DNA of 64,000 bases from Segniliparus rugosus ATCC BAA-974 (GTDB taxonomy: Bacteria; Actinomycetota; Actinomycetes; Mycobacteriales; Mycobacteriaceae): positions 248,001 through 312,000 of the forward strand of contig NZ_KI391954.1 of assembly GCF_000185725.2 (NCBI RefSeq), read 5' to 3'. How positions within the stretch are numbered: the stretch's first letter is position 1; every line of letters starts with the position of its first letter. Shown piece after piece: positions 8,720-18,230 of this stretch. The notes under the pieces are model-generated. The model saw only the letters and a program-made list of their open reading frames with translations. It was not told where the DNA came from and searched no databases. The translations under genes and the position numbers were made by a program.

Positions 8720-9286
8720 ATGTCGTTCAGGGCCAGCGCGCTCAGTGGTCGGTACGTCCCGTTGCCGGAGGACAGGGCGCGGGTGCTGCGCGCGGCCCCG
8801 TTCACGTATTCGGCCCAGGGGGCGACCAGGGGCGAGACGGACCGGCAGAGGTTCTTCCTGCCGCTCGCGGCCTCGAAGGCGATCGGAACTGGCGAGGCGC
8901 GTTTCCATCGGGCGGCGGCCGCCGTGCTCACCTGGCAGGCGCAACGGGGCGCCGGGATCACCGTCCGGGCCTCTGCGTCCTTTGTCGCCGAGGGCGAGGT
9001 GGTGGACCAGCGCGTCGGCCCGGTCTCCGCGCCCTGCCGGGTGGTGTACGTCGTGGACGAGCCGCGCCGCAAGGGCTTCGCGTACGGCACTTTGCCGGGG
9101 CATCCAGAGCGCGGGGAGGAGCGGTTCCTCGTCTCTTGGGACCCGCAGACGGACGAGGTCCGCGTCGAGGTCAGCTCCATCTCGTTGCCGTCGGGGCCAT
9201 GGCTGCTCGCGCTGCCCGTCCTGCGCGTCGTGCAGCGGTTTTTCGTGCGGCGCTTCCTCCTCGCCGTCGAGCGGGCCTCCCGCTAG
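8720..9286 (+). CDS. DUF1990 family protein
   Basis: This 188-residue protein has the layout of DUF1990: an N-terminal FTYSAQGATRG-like segment, a central RVVYVVDEPRRKGFAYGTLPGHPE and an acidic SWDPQTDEVRVEVSSISLPS near the C-terminus. The family fold is SRPBCC-like and no reaction is established. It is probably soluble, although the last 35 residues (WLLALPVLRVVQRFFVRRFLL) are amphipathic to hydrophobic. The start ATG follows a -10 box with no ribosome site. Confidence 0.8.
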   Translation: MSFRASALSGRYVPLPEDRARVLRAAPFTYSAQGATRGETDRQRFFLPLAASKAIGTGEARFHRAAAAVLTWQAQRGAGITVRASASFVAEGEVVDQRVGPVSAPCRVVYVVDEPRRKGFAYGTLPGHPERGEERFLVSWDPQTDEVRVEVSSISLPSGPWLLALPVLRVVQRFFVRRFLLAVERASR

Positions 9287-9341
9287 GGAGAGCGGTGTGG
9301 CTCGGGTTTTCTGCGAGGCTGCTGGGAATTCTCAGGTTTGG

Positions 9342-9371
9342 TTGGGCCTGCTGGTGGTGGGGGGTTATGAT
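9342..9371 (+). promoter_or_regulatory. candidate promoter for the acidic exported protein
   Basis: TTGGGC (9342-9347) and TATGAT (9366-9371) are separated by 18 bp, in a G/T-rich gap of about 150 bp. The predicted transcript would have a leader of about 60 nt before the ATG at 9440. Confidence 0.35.
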
Positions 9372-9439
9372 CCGTTTGTCTCGCGAGGGGGTCTCCCGCG
9401 CAGGGATTGATCACACGACATCGAAATGGAGTTCGCCCT

Positions 9440-9862
9440 ATGGGTATTTCCGCTATTCCGTCTCGTCGCGCCTTGATCGCCGCGCTGGCCGCGCTGGGTC
9501 TGCCGGTCGCCGCTGGTTTCGCGGTGTCCGGGTTCGCGCCGTCGACTTTCGCCCCGCAGGCCACTGCTGCCGCGGCCGCGGACGAGGACGGTGACGACGC
9601 TGGTCCTGCCGACACGGACGACGACGCCGCTCCTGCGGACGAGCAGGCGGGCGAGGAGGCCGAGCCTTCGGACGACCTGCCGTTCTGCGACGACCTGGCG
9701 AAGGACGAGCGCAAAGAGGCCAAGGACAACGGCGAGTGCAAGGACCGCCCGACCAGCAGCTCGAAGACCTCGTCCAGCACGCCGCAGACCACGGTCACCA
9801 CGTCCTTTGTGACCTCGACGCCGCCGCCCCGGACGCTGGGCACGGCTGGCCCGACCCACTGA
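9440..9862 (+). CDS. small acidic exported protein, low complexity
   Basis: This 140-residue protein is not recognised. It begins MGISAIPSRRALIAALAALG, a signal sequence with a twin-arginine-like SRRALI, followed by Ala-rich cleavage-prone sequence (ATAAAAA). The mature part is a very acidic Asp/Glu/Ala/Pro segment, a short charged middle with two cysteines (LPFCDD, GECKD) that could pair, and a Ser/Thr/Pro-rich tail typical of a glycosylated or wall-spanning linker. ATG 9440 is chosen because the signal sequence starts there; an upstream TTG at 9407 is less likely. A terminator hairpin follows. Confidence 0.7.
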   Translation: MGISAIPSRRALIAALAALGLPVAAGFAVSGFAPSTFAPQATAAAAADEDGDDAGPADTDDDAAPADEQAGEEAEPSDDLPFCDDLAKDERKEAKDNGECKDRPTSSSKTSSSTPQTTVTTSFVTSTPPPRTLGTAGPTH

Positions 9863-9878
9863 GGTCCGAACTGTGACG

Positions 9879-9915
9879 GCGCGGGGGCCGAGACGACCGG
9901 TCTCGGCCCCCGCGC
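9879..9915. terminator. bidirectional hairpin terminator
   Basis: A perfect 16 bp inverted repeat (9879-9894 and 9900-9915) with a 5 nt loop lies between two convergent genes and serves both. It is followed by a moderately T-rich TGTTCCTGTCTT on the plus strand. Confidence 0.85.
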
Positions 9916-9925
9916 TGTTCCTGTC

Positions 9926-10636
9926 TTAGCCCCGGGCCGTCTCGGGCTCCTCGGCTTTCCTCGGCGCGAAAGCGTGCGCCAGCGTCACGCAGGTCACGGA
10001 GGCCGCCGCGACGGCGGTGACTCCCGCGGTCGCCGCTCCTGCGGGAAAGACCCGCAGGAGCAGGGCTCCAACGCCGGCTCCCGCCATGATCATGCTGATC
10101 GAGGCGATTCTGCGCCATGGCTTCGGCCGAGCGCCGGCTCCGAACCGGCTTTCCGAGGCGAGTTGGGTGATCGTGGTGGTGAGCACCGTCGTGGTCAAAT
10201 CGGCCATGCCTATGATGCGCACAGTCGCGTTCTGCAGGCCGAATCCGACGGCGAGGAGAGCGATGAAAACGGAGGTCAACGCCAAATCCTCGCGGAACCG
10301 GGTGGTCAAAGCGAGGAGCGCGGCGGTGAGCAAGAGGAGCGCGTGCAGGCCCCAGACCGCCGTGTGCCAGTCTCGCGGCCTGTGGCGCAGCGAACGCCAC
10401 AGCCTGCCGCCCGCGGCCGCTCCGCACATGTAGGCGACGAGCGAGACGAAACTGCCCAGCGCGTTCCGGCCGGAGCCGTCCGCGACGCTCACGCCGAGGA
10501 ACACGACGTTGCCGGTCATATTCGCGACGAAGACGTGGCCGAGCCGCAGGAAACCGACCGCGTCGATCAGCCCGGCGGTGAACGTCAGCACCAGCAAAAC
10601 AGCCACAGTGGCCCGTTCGCCGAGCGGAGAGTGCAT
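9926..10636 (-). CDS. YoaK-like (DUF1275) membrane protein
   Basis: This 236-residue protein has about six hydrophobic segments and the DUF1275/YoaK signatures: an N-terminal LTFTAGLIDAVGFLRLGHVF, VANMTGNVVFLG, and the conserved LQNATVRIIGMADLTTTVLT. The family is a widespread inner-membrane protein of unknown substrate, sometimes compared with transporters. The ATG at 10636 follows a -10 box TAAGCT at 10643-10648. The C-terminus is short and charged. Confidence 0.85.
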   Translation of the reverse strand: MHSPLGERATVAVLLVLTFTAGLIDAVGFLRLGHVFVANMTGNVVFLGVSVADGSGRNALGSFVSLVAYMCGAAAGGRLWRSLRHRPRDWHTAVWGLHALLLLTAALLALTTRFREDLALTSVFIALLAVGFGLQNATVRIIGMADLTTTVLTTTITQLASESRFGAGARPKPWRRIASISMIMAGAGVGALLLRVFPAGAATAGVTAVAAASVTCVTLAHAFAPRKAEEPETARG

Positions 10637-10642
10637 GCTGTG

Positions 10643-10648
10643 AGCTTA
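10643..10648 (-). promoter_or_regulatory. -10 box for leaderless YoaK-like mRNA
   Basis: TAAGCT on the minus strand, 6 nt before the ATG at 10636. It is divergent from a TACAGT box at 10660-10665 that probably serves the lipoprotein gene at 10708. Confidence 0.55.
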
Positions 10649-10659
10649 GCTTGAGCCGG

Positions 10660-10665
10660 TACAGT
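10660..10665 (+). promoter_or_regulatory. -10 box for the tandem secreted-protein operon
   Basis: TACAGT followed by about 42 nt to ATG 10708, which has the ribosome site AAGGAA at 10695-10700. Unlike its divergent partner, this transcript would carry a leader. Confidence 0.4.
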
Positions 10666-10707
10666 GGCAGAGGCCGCCGAACGGCGCTCTGCGAAAGGAA
10701 CAGACTC

Positions 10708-11175
10708 ATGATGCCCAGAAGATTCTCCCGAAAAATGTTCTGCGCCGTCGCTGTCGCCGCGTTCGCCTCGGGCGGCGCGGCCGGCTGCGGGAAAGACGAT
10801 TCGGGGAATGGCTCCGCGAGCGAAGCGAACGGAGTGAAGGTGACATACGAGATCAGCTCGACCACCGCCAAGCCGTTCCGGGTCACCTACATCGAGAAGA
10901 CCGACTCGGACAGCGCGGCGGACCTCGAGAAGACGATGGCGACGGCCACGGCGGCCTCGTCGTGGAAGAAAGAGGTCGTCCTGAGCAAGGGGACCGACTA
11001 CGCCATGGTCGTCGTGACCCCGGATCTGACCAACTTCGACACAGCGACGAGATATTCCTGCAAGATCGTCGCGGACGGGAAGACCGTGGACGAGAAAAAG
11101 GACCAGCAGGGCGTCATCGGCTGCGCCGGGCTCAAGCTCCGGGACCAGGTGAAGAAGGCGGGTTCCTCGTCGTGA
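10708..11175 (+). CDS. small lipoprotein, first of two tandem paralogues
   Basis: This 155-residue product has a lipoprotein signal with lipobox GAAGC. The mature domain has an all-beta pattern (VKVTYEISSTTAKPFRVTYI, SSWKKEVVLSKGTDYAMVVV, RYSCKIVADGKTVDEK, VIGCAGL) with two cysteines suited to a disulfide. The pattern of VTYEV start, W-x-K strand and C-x-I-x-x-DG hairpin recalls the periplasmic domain of MmpS proteins, but no MmpL is nearby and the match is by eye. ATG 10708 is chosen over TTG 10651 because AAGGAA precedes it. Its stop overlaps the next gene (GTGA). Confidence 0.7.
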   Translation: MMPRRFSRKMFCAVAVAAFASGGAAGCGKDDSGNGSASEANGVKVTYEISSTTAKPFRVTYIEKTDSDSAADLEKTMATATAASSWKKEVVLSKGTDYAMVVVTPDLTNFDTATRYSCKIVADGKTVDEKKDQQGVIGCAGLKLRDQVKKAGSSS

Positions 11176-11612
11176 CCGTCTGTCGTTCGGCCCTTGCCCC
11201 GACGAGGAGCGCCGCGGCGCTCCTCGTCGCCGCGCTCGTCGCGGCTGTGGGGCTCTTCGCCCCCAGCCCGGCCTTCGCGGACGGGGCGGGGGTGACCTAC
11301 GAGGTCACCTCGTCCGGCAGCAAGCCCTTCAAGGTGATGTACGTGGTGGCGACTGACGCGGACGACCTCAACCGGACGCATGAGAAAGCCGAGAGCGAGA
11401 CGGTGGGCTCGCCGTGGCGCAAGGACGTGTTTTTGAGCCTCGGGGCCGACTACGCCATGGTCATGGTCATGTCCGACCCGGCGAACATCGATCCGACGGC
11501 GAAGTTCAGCTGTAGGATCTCAGTCGGTCTCCAGCAGATCGACGCGGCCTCCCAGCAGGGCATGGCCGGCTGCGCGGGGCAGAAGGTCAAAGAACGGCCC
11601 AGGAACAGATAA
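11172..11612 (+). CDS. secreted protein, second tandem paralogue
   Basis: This 146-residue paralogue of the preceding lipoprotein shares the VTYEVTSSGSKPFKVMYVV, SPWRKDVFLSLGADYAMVMV, FSCRI and AGCAGQK blocks. It has a cleavable signal peptide (site after PAFA) instead of a lipobox, so the pair would give one membrane-anchored and one free form of the same domain. The start is a GTG overlapping the previous stop by GTGA. The function is not known; ftsY follows after 67 bp with its own ribosome site. Confidence 0.7.
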   Translation: MTVCRSALAPTRSAAALLVAALVAAVGLFAPSPAFADGAGVTYEVTSSGSKPFKVMYVVATDADDLNRTHEKAESETVGSPWRKDVFLSLGADYAMVMVMSDPANIDPTAKFSCRISVGLQQIDAASQQGMAGCAGQKVKERPRNR

Positions 11613-11679
11613 GCCGGGTCGGCGTGGCAGTCGGAGCCGACAGCTTGCGGCAGGCTCGGGCGAATTGTGAGGGAGTGAA

Positions 11680-13197
11680 GTGAGCACAGAGAGCTGGATC
11701 GTCGTCGCCGTTGTCGCGGTCCTTCTGATTTTGGCGGCGGCGGGCGGCGCTCTGCTCGTCTCGCGCAAACGGAAGATCAGCCTCGCCCCGAAGGCCGATT
11801 CGAAGCCGGAGGCTTCGACGTACCAGGCCAAGGGCGGTTTCAGCTTCAGCGAAGGGGGCTCCGGCGCGACGACGCTGGAGCCGCCCCCCGCGAGGATTCC
11901 GGAAGCTCCCAAAGAACCGGCGAAGGTCGAGGCGACGAGGCCGGGGGACCAGGGCGATGAGATCCAAGGCGCGCCGGGCCGCGGTGCGCCGGAAGAGAGG
12001 GACACGAGGGGGGGAGCGGAGCCAGAGACCGAGGCCTGGGCCCCGACGGGCCTGCCCGGGGTGGGGGACGACGCCTCGACTCCGGTGGACTCGCCCAAGC
12101 CCACGCTGCGCGACGTCAAGCTGCCCGAGCCGACAGCGGAGCCAGAGCCAGAGGCCGCTGAGCCTGAGGTCGAGCCAGAGCCCGAGCATGTCGCCGAGCC
12201 GGAGCCGGAACCCGAACCTGTTCTTGCGGAGCCCAAGGCGGAAGCTGCGCCTGAGGAGCCCCCGGCGGAGGAGATCGTGCCCTCGGGGGAGCGGTGGGGC
12301 AATTTGCGCGGCAGGCTCGCGCGGTCGCAGAACAGCGTCGGTCGCGCCCTCGTCGGCCTGCTCGGCGGCGGCGACCTGGACGAGGAGTCGTGGGAAGATG
12401 TCGAGGCGACGCTGCTCACCGCCGACCTCGGGGCCAGCACCACCGAAGGGGTCATCGAGAAGCTGCGCGAAGCCCTCGCCCGCTCGGAAGTGCGTTCCGA
12501 GGCCGAAGCGCGGGCAGTGCTCAAAGACGTGCTGGTCGCCGAGCTCAAGCCGGAGTTCGACCGCTCGGTCCGAGCGTTGCCGCACGCCGACCGGCCGTCG
12601 GTGGTCCTCGTGGTCGGAGTGAACGGCACCGGGAAGACCACGACCACCGGCAAGCTCGCCCGTGTGCTGGTCGCGGACGGGCGCCGCGTCCTGCTCGGAG
12701 CAGCGGACACGTTCCGCGCGGCGGCCGTGGAGCAGCTCAAGACCTGGGGCCAGCGGGTCGGGGCCGAAGTGGTCGCGGGGGCCGAGGGCGCAGACCCGGC
12801 TTCGGTCGCCTTCGAGGCTGTGAGCCGGGGGGTCGAGGCCGGCGCGGACGTGGTCCTCATCGACACGGCGGGCCGTTTGCACACCAAAACCGGCCTGATG
12901 GACGAACTCGGCAAGATCAAGCGCGTTGTCGAGCGCAAGGCGGGGGTGGACGAGGTGATCCTCGTCCTCGACGCCACCATCGGCCAGAACGGGCTTCTGC
13001 AGGCGAAGGTCTTCTCCGAGGTCGTGGACGTGACCGGCGTGGCGCTCACCAAGCTCGACGGCACCGCCAAGGGCGGCATCGTCTTCGCCGTGCAAAAGGA
13101 GCTTGGCGTGCCGGTCAAACTGGTCGGCCTCGGCGAGGGGAAAGACGACCTCGCGCCGTTCGAGCCGAACGCCTTCGTCGACGCTTTGCTGGGGTAG
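11680..13197 (+). CDS. ftsY: signal recognition particle receptor FtsY
   Basis: FtsY docks SRP-ribosome complexes at the membrane for co-translational insertion. Of 505 residues, the first 30 form a membrane anchor. About 170 residues of acidic Pro/Glu-rich linker follow, with runs of EPEPE-type repeats (residues about 145-195). The NG GTPase domain has GVNGTGKTTTTGKL (P-loop), DTAGRLHTK and TKLDGTAKGG, all intact. The start is GTG 11680, with GGGAG 9 nt upstream. In Mycobacterium ftsY also precedes amt-glnB-glnD; the smc gene usually upstream is absent here. Confidence 0.96.
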   Translation: MSTESWIVVAVVAVLLILAAAGGALLVSRKRKISLAPKADSKPEASTYQAKGGFSFSEGGSGATTLEPPPARIPEAPKEPAKVEATRPGDQGDEIQGAPGRGAPEERDTRGGAEPETEAWAPTGLPGVGDDASTPVDSPKPTLRDVKLPEPTAEPEPEAAEPEVEPEPEHVAEPEPEPEPVLAEPKAEAAPEEPPAEEIVPSGERWGNLRGRLARSQNSVGRALVGLLGGGDLDEESWEDVEATLLTADLGASTTEGVIEKLREALARSEVRSEAEARAVLKDVLVAELKPEFDRSVRALPHADRPSVVLVVGVNGTGKTTTTGKLARVLVADGRRVLLGAADTFRAAAVEQLKTWGQRVGAEVVAGAEGADPASVAFEAVSRGVEAGADVVLIDTAGRLHTKTGLMDELGKIKRVVERKAGVDEVILVLDATIGQNGLLQAKVFSEVVDVTGVALTKLDGTAKGGIVFAVQKELGVPVKLVGLGEGKDDLAPFEPNAFVDALLG

Positions 13198-13205
13198 TTC
13201 CTCGC

Positions 13206-13224
13206 GTTAACGCCTCTGTAACAT
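13206..13224 (+). promoter_or_regulatory. GlnR-type operator upstream of amt-glnB-glnD
   Basis: The sequence holds two AC dinucleotides separated by exactly 9 nt (13210-13211 and 13221-13222) inside GTTAAC and GTAACA half-sites, which fits the AC-n9-AC core described for mycobacterial GlnR. The amt operon is a classic GlnR target under nitrogen limitation. The site lies about 100 bp upstream of the amt start, within the ftsY-amt gap. Confidence 0.55.
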
Positions 13225-13325
13225 GATCATGGCGTGACCGCAATATGCGTTCTGCACTCTGCTCGGAGGTCGAAGCCGACCGAACTCGCCCCGCGCGAGC
13301 CCGACCCCGATGGAGGTAATGCGTA

Positions 13326-15015
<1,690 letters not shown>

Positions 15016-15124
15016 CGGGCCCGCACGGCGTTCTCTGCCTGTTCCTCGCTCTTTCCAGCGAGGTTGGACATCGGGCCGCCGCGCCTGTCGGCCGCTCCTT
15101 CCGCGCTCTGTCGCGCCGTCTCCT

Positions 15125-15130
15125 TACACT
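15125..15130 (+). promoter_or_regulatory. -10 box for a leaderless glnD transcript
   Basis: TACACT, 6 nt before the glnD ATG at 15137. It would give glnD a promoter of its own in addition to read-through from amt-glnB. Confidence 0.5.
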
Positions 15131-15136
15131 GAGCGT

Positions 15137-17533
15137 ATGAGTCATGGCGCGGCGGTCGGCCTTCGCGACAGCGTTCGCTCGCTCGTCGCCTCCGAGCTCC
15201 CTGCCGCCCAGCTCCGAGGCGAGCTGCAAGGATTGCTTGAGGGGTGGCTCGCGGATCTGGCGGCGGGTTTGGGCGTCGGACCGGGCTCGGGCCTCGCCCT
15301 GGTCGCTGTCGGCGCGCTCGGTCGGGGCGAGTTCTTGCCGCATTCGGACCTCGACCTGGTGCTGTTGCATCGGGACCGGTCGCCGGACGAGGTCAAGGCC
15401 GTCGCCGAGGGGCTGTGGTACCCGATTTGGGACGCGAACATCGATCTCGACCACGCGGTGCGCACGACGGACGAGATGCTCGCCGTGGCGCAGTCGGACC
15501 TGCGCGCCGCGCTCGGCCTGCTGCGCCGCAGGCTCGTCGCCGGCGACGAGGACTTGTACCGCGCCGCCGTCGACCCGGTGCTGCGCAGCTGGCGGCGCAG
15601 CGCGCGCGAGCGCCTGCCCGAGCTGCTCGGCAGCGCGCGGGAGCGGTGGAAACGGTTCGGCTCGGTGGCGCACCGCGCGGAGCCGGATCTGAAATCCGGC
15701 AAGGGCGGCACCAGGGACGCGGAGCTGCTCGACGCGTTGGCGCTGGCCCAGCTCACCGACGGCGTGCCCGCGCTCACCGACGAATCGCCTGGCGGCGGGT
15801 TCGCGCGGGCGTACGCGGACTTGCTCGATATCCGCACGCAGCTGCGCCGGGTCACCGGCAAGGGGCGCGACCAGCTGCTCGCCCAAGACGCGGACGAGGT
15901 GGCGGCGGGCCTCGGAGTCGGCGACCGGTTCGATCTGGCGAGGGCGCTGAGCGGGATCGGCCGGACGGTCGAGTATTGCGTCGAGGTGGGCCTTCGGGTG
16001 GCGCACAACGCGGTGTCCGCGCCAGACGCCCGGCAGCGCCGTCCTTTGGGGGAGGGCGTGGTCGCCCATGGCGGCGAAGTGGCCTTGGCCAAAGAGGCGC
16101 GTCCGGATCTCGGGTTGGTGCTTCGAGTCGCCGCGTCCTCGGCGGCTTCGGGGCTGCCGATCAGCCAGGCCACGCTCTTGCGGCTCGCCGCTTCGGACGT
16201 GAGCCAGCGGTGGACGCGGGAGATGCGCCAGAACTTGCTCACCGTGCTCGGCGCGGGCAGTCGGACCGTGCGGGTGGTCGAGGCGTTGGACCGGACCGGG
16301 CTGTGGGAGCGGATGTTCCCCGAATGGGATGCGGTGCGCGATCTGCCGCCGAAAGACCCTATCCATGTCTGGACCGTCGACCGGCATCTCGTGGAGGCCG
16401 TTGTGCAGGCTTCTTCGCTGACCACGCGGGTCGCCCGCCCGGATCTGCTGCTGATCGGGGCGCTGCTGCACGATGTGGGCAAGGGGCGGGACGGGGACCA
16501 CAGCGTGATCGGGGAGCGCCTGGCCCGGCAGATCGGCGAGCGTTTGGGCCTGCCCGGCGTGGACGTGGACCGGCTGGCGGTTGTGGTGCGCCAGCATTTG
16601 CTCTTGCCGACCCTTGCGATGCGCCGAGATGTGCGCGACCGGGCGACCGCCGAGCTCGTCATGGCCGAGATAGGCAAGGACGAGGTGGTGCTCGAAGTGC
16701 TCGCGGCGCTCTCCGAGGCGGATTCGTTGGCGACCGGTCCGGGCGTGTGGGGCGAGTGGAAGGCGCGGTTGATCGGTGAGCTTGTCGCGAGCTGCCGCAG
16801 GCTCTTGGCGGGAGAGGACGGCGAGCAGCAAGCCGAGGCCGCTCCTTCGGCGCGGCTGACGGACCGGGCCGAGCCGTTGCTCGCCCGAGCCAAAGAAGCC
16901 CGCGAGCTGCCCGGTCGAGTGCTTGTCGAATGGGCATGGCAGCCGGGAGAGGCCGATGGCGGGGCGGGGGAGCTCATCATGGTCGCCCCCGACTCCATCG
17001 GCCTGCTGGCCAAGATCACCGCGGTGCTCGCGCTGCATGGTTTGCGCTGTCATCGCGCCGAACTCGCCGAGACCGAGGGGTTCGCGGTCGCGGCGTTCGC
17101 GGCGAGCCCCCGATTCGGCTCGTTGCCTTCGGCGCAGATTATCCGGCAGGATTTGCTCCGCGCGTTGGGCGAGGGCTGGGATGTGCTGGAGGCGCTTGCC
17201 GACCGGTCGCGGAAGGAGGCGGAGAACCGGGTGCGCTCGGTCCTGCCGGTCGCCGTGCCGACTGCGTCGCGGACTGCCGCGCCGAAGGTGTTCTGGCTAC
17301 CGGGACCGGCCGAGGACCAGGCTTCGGTCGAGGTGCGAGCGGCGGACCGGGTCGGGCTGCTCGCCAGCTTGGCCGCCGTGTTCGCCGAAGCAGGGGTGAG
17401 CGTGCTGGAGGCTCGGGTGGAGACGTTGGGGCTTTCCGTGGTCGACGTGTTCGTGCTGCCAGCCGCGCAATTGCCCGAAGATCTCCGCAAACGGCTCGAT
17501 GCCGATCTCATGGACGTGTGCAACGCTATGTAG
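15137..17533 (+). CDS. glnD: PII uridylyl/adenylyltransferase GlnD
   Basis: GlnD modifies and demodifies PII in response to glutamine. The 798-residue protein has the expected order: an N-terminal nucleotidyltransferase domain with ALGRGEFLPHSDLDLVLL (two catalytic Asp), a central HD domain with ALLHDVGKGRDGDHSVIG, and two C-terminal ACT domains (around residues 615-690 and 725-795). In Mycobacterium the homologue adenylylates rather than uridylylates. The gap to glnB is 121 bp and holds a -10 box for a leaderless transcript. Confidence 0.95.
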   Translation: MSHGAAVGLRDSVRSLVASELPAAQLRGELQGLLEGWLADLAAGLGVGPGSGLALVAVGALGRGEFLPHSDLDLVLLHRDRSPDEVKAVAEGLWYPIWDANIDLDHAVRTTDEMLAVAQSDLRAALGLLRRRLVAGDEDLYRAAVDPVLRSWRRSARERLPELLGSARERWKRFGSVAHRAEPDLKSGKGGTRDAELLDALALAQLTDGVPALTDESPGGGFARAYADLLDIRTQLRRVTGKGRDQLLAQDADEVAAGLGVGDRFDLARALSGIGRTVEYCVEVGLRVAHNAVSAPDARQRRPLGEGVVAHGGEVALAKEARPDLGLVLRVAASSAASGLPISQATLLRLAASDVSQRWTREMRQNLLTVLGAGSRTVRVVEALDRTGLWERMFPEWDAVRDLPPKDPIHVWTVDRHLVEAVVQASSLTTRVARPDLLLIGALLHDVGKGRDGDHSVIGERLARQIGERLGLPGVDVDRLAVVVRQHLLLPTLAMRRDVRDRATAELVMAEIGKDEVVLEVLAALSEADSLATGPGVWGEWKARLIGELVASCRRLLAGEDGEQQAEAAPSARLTDRAEPLLARAKEARELPGRVLVEWAWQPGEADGGAGELIMVAPDSIGLLAKITAVLALHGLRCHRAELAETEGFAVAAFAASPRFGSLPSAQIIRQDLLRALGEGWDVLEALADRSRKEAENRVRSVLPVAVPTASRTAAPKVFWLPGPAEDQASVEVRAADRVGLLASLAAVFAEAGVSVLEARVETLGLSVVDVFVLPAAQLPEDLRKRLDADLMDVCNAM

Positions 17534-17552
17534 CTTCCGCTGTGGCGCAGAT

Positions 17553-17558
17553 TACAAT
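17553..17558 (+). promoter_or_regulatory. -10 box for the leaderless gene at 17565
   Basis: TACAAT, 6 nt before ATG 17565, in the 31 bp gap after glnD. Confidence 0.5.
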
Positions 17559-17564
17559 GGGCGC

Positions 17565-18224
17565 ATGATGATCGATGGAATCTTCAAGATGGGCCTGCGC
17601 ATCGCCCACCGAGGGGCTCGTCTTGGCATCGATGCGGCCCAGGCTGGCCTTGACCTCGCGAAAGCTGTGATCAACCTGCTCGACCCCGAAGCCGAAGGCA
17701 GTCAGACGAAACAGGATCAGATCGGCAACCTGCTCGACGCGCTGGAGGCCATGGTCGGGCTGGTCGGCGCGGATCGTCCGCTCGGGGAGGCGCTGCGTCC
17801 TGGCGGGGCGATCGATCGGCTTTTCTCCCAAGGAGGTCTGATCGACCGGCTCGCCAGCGCAGACGGGCTGCACGCGGTGATCAAAGACGCGATTGCCCCG
17901 GAGCTCGCGCAATTGGACGGGACCATCAACGATCTGCGCCAGGTCGCGGAGAACCTCAACGCCGCCGCCACCCCGCTGGGCAGGGTGGCGGCGCGGGTGC
18001 CGAAGTTCCTCCGCAAGCCGTTGCCGTACGAGCTGGAGCAGCAGGAGGAGCCCGCCGCGCGCGCCGACTTCGCTGCGGAGCACGGCTCGCCCATCGCGCA
18101 ATTGCGCGACGACGGCCACGCCCTTGTGAATCCGAATCTGTCGCAGGGCGGCGCTGTCTCCGCGAACGGCAACGGACATCTCAACGGCAGCGGCCATCTG
18201 GGCGGCAGCAACCCGCGCGGCTGA
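17565..18224 (+). CDS. conserved-looking protein of unknown function
   Basis: The 219-residue product is not recognised. The N-terminus (MMIDGIFKMGLRIAHRGARLGIDAAQAGLDLAKAVINLL, residues about 1-39) forms amphipathic helices. A coiled region follows (about 120-150, LDGTINDLRQVAENLNAAATPL), and then a Gly/Asn/His-rich tail (GNGHLNGSGHLGGS). There is no signal peptide. The layout resembles phasin-like or membrane-surface proteins, but that is only an impression. The ATG at 17565 follows a -10 box; a second in-frame ATG is next to it. It ends 6 bp from the convergent arabinosyltransferase gene. Confidence 0.6.
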   Translation: MMIDGIFKMGLRIAHRGARLGIDAAQAGLDLAKAVINLLDPEAEGSQTKQDQIGNLLDALEAMVGLVGADRPLGEALRPGGAIDRLFSQGGLIDRLASADGLHAVIKDAIAPELAQLDGTINDLRQVAENLNAAATPLGRVAARVPKFLRKPLPYELEQQEEPAARADFAAEHGSPIAQLRDDGHALVNPNLSQGGAVSANGNGHLNGSGHLGGSNPRG

Positions 18225-18230
18225 GCTGCG

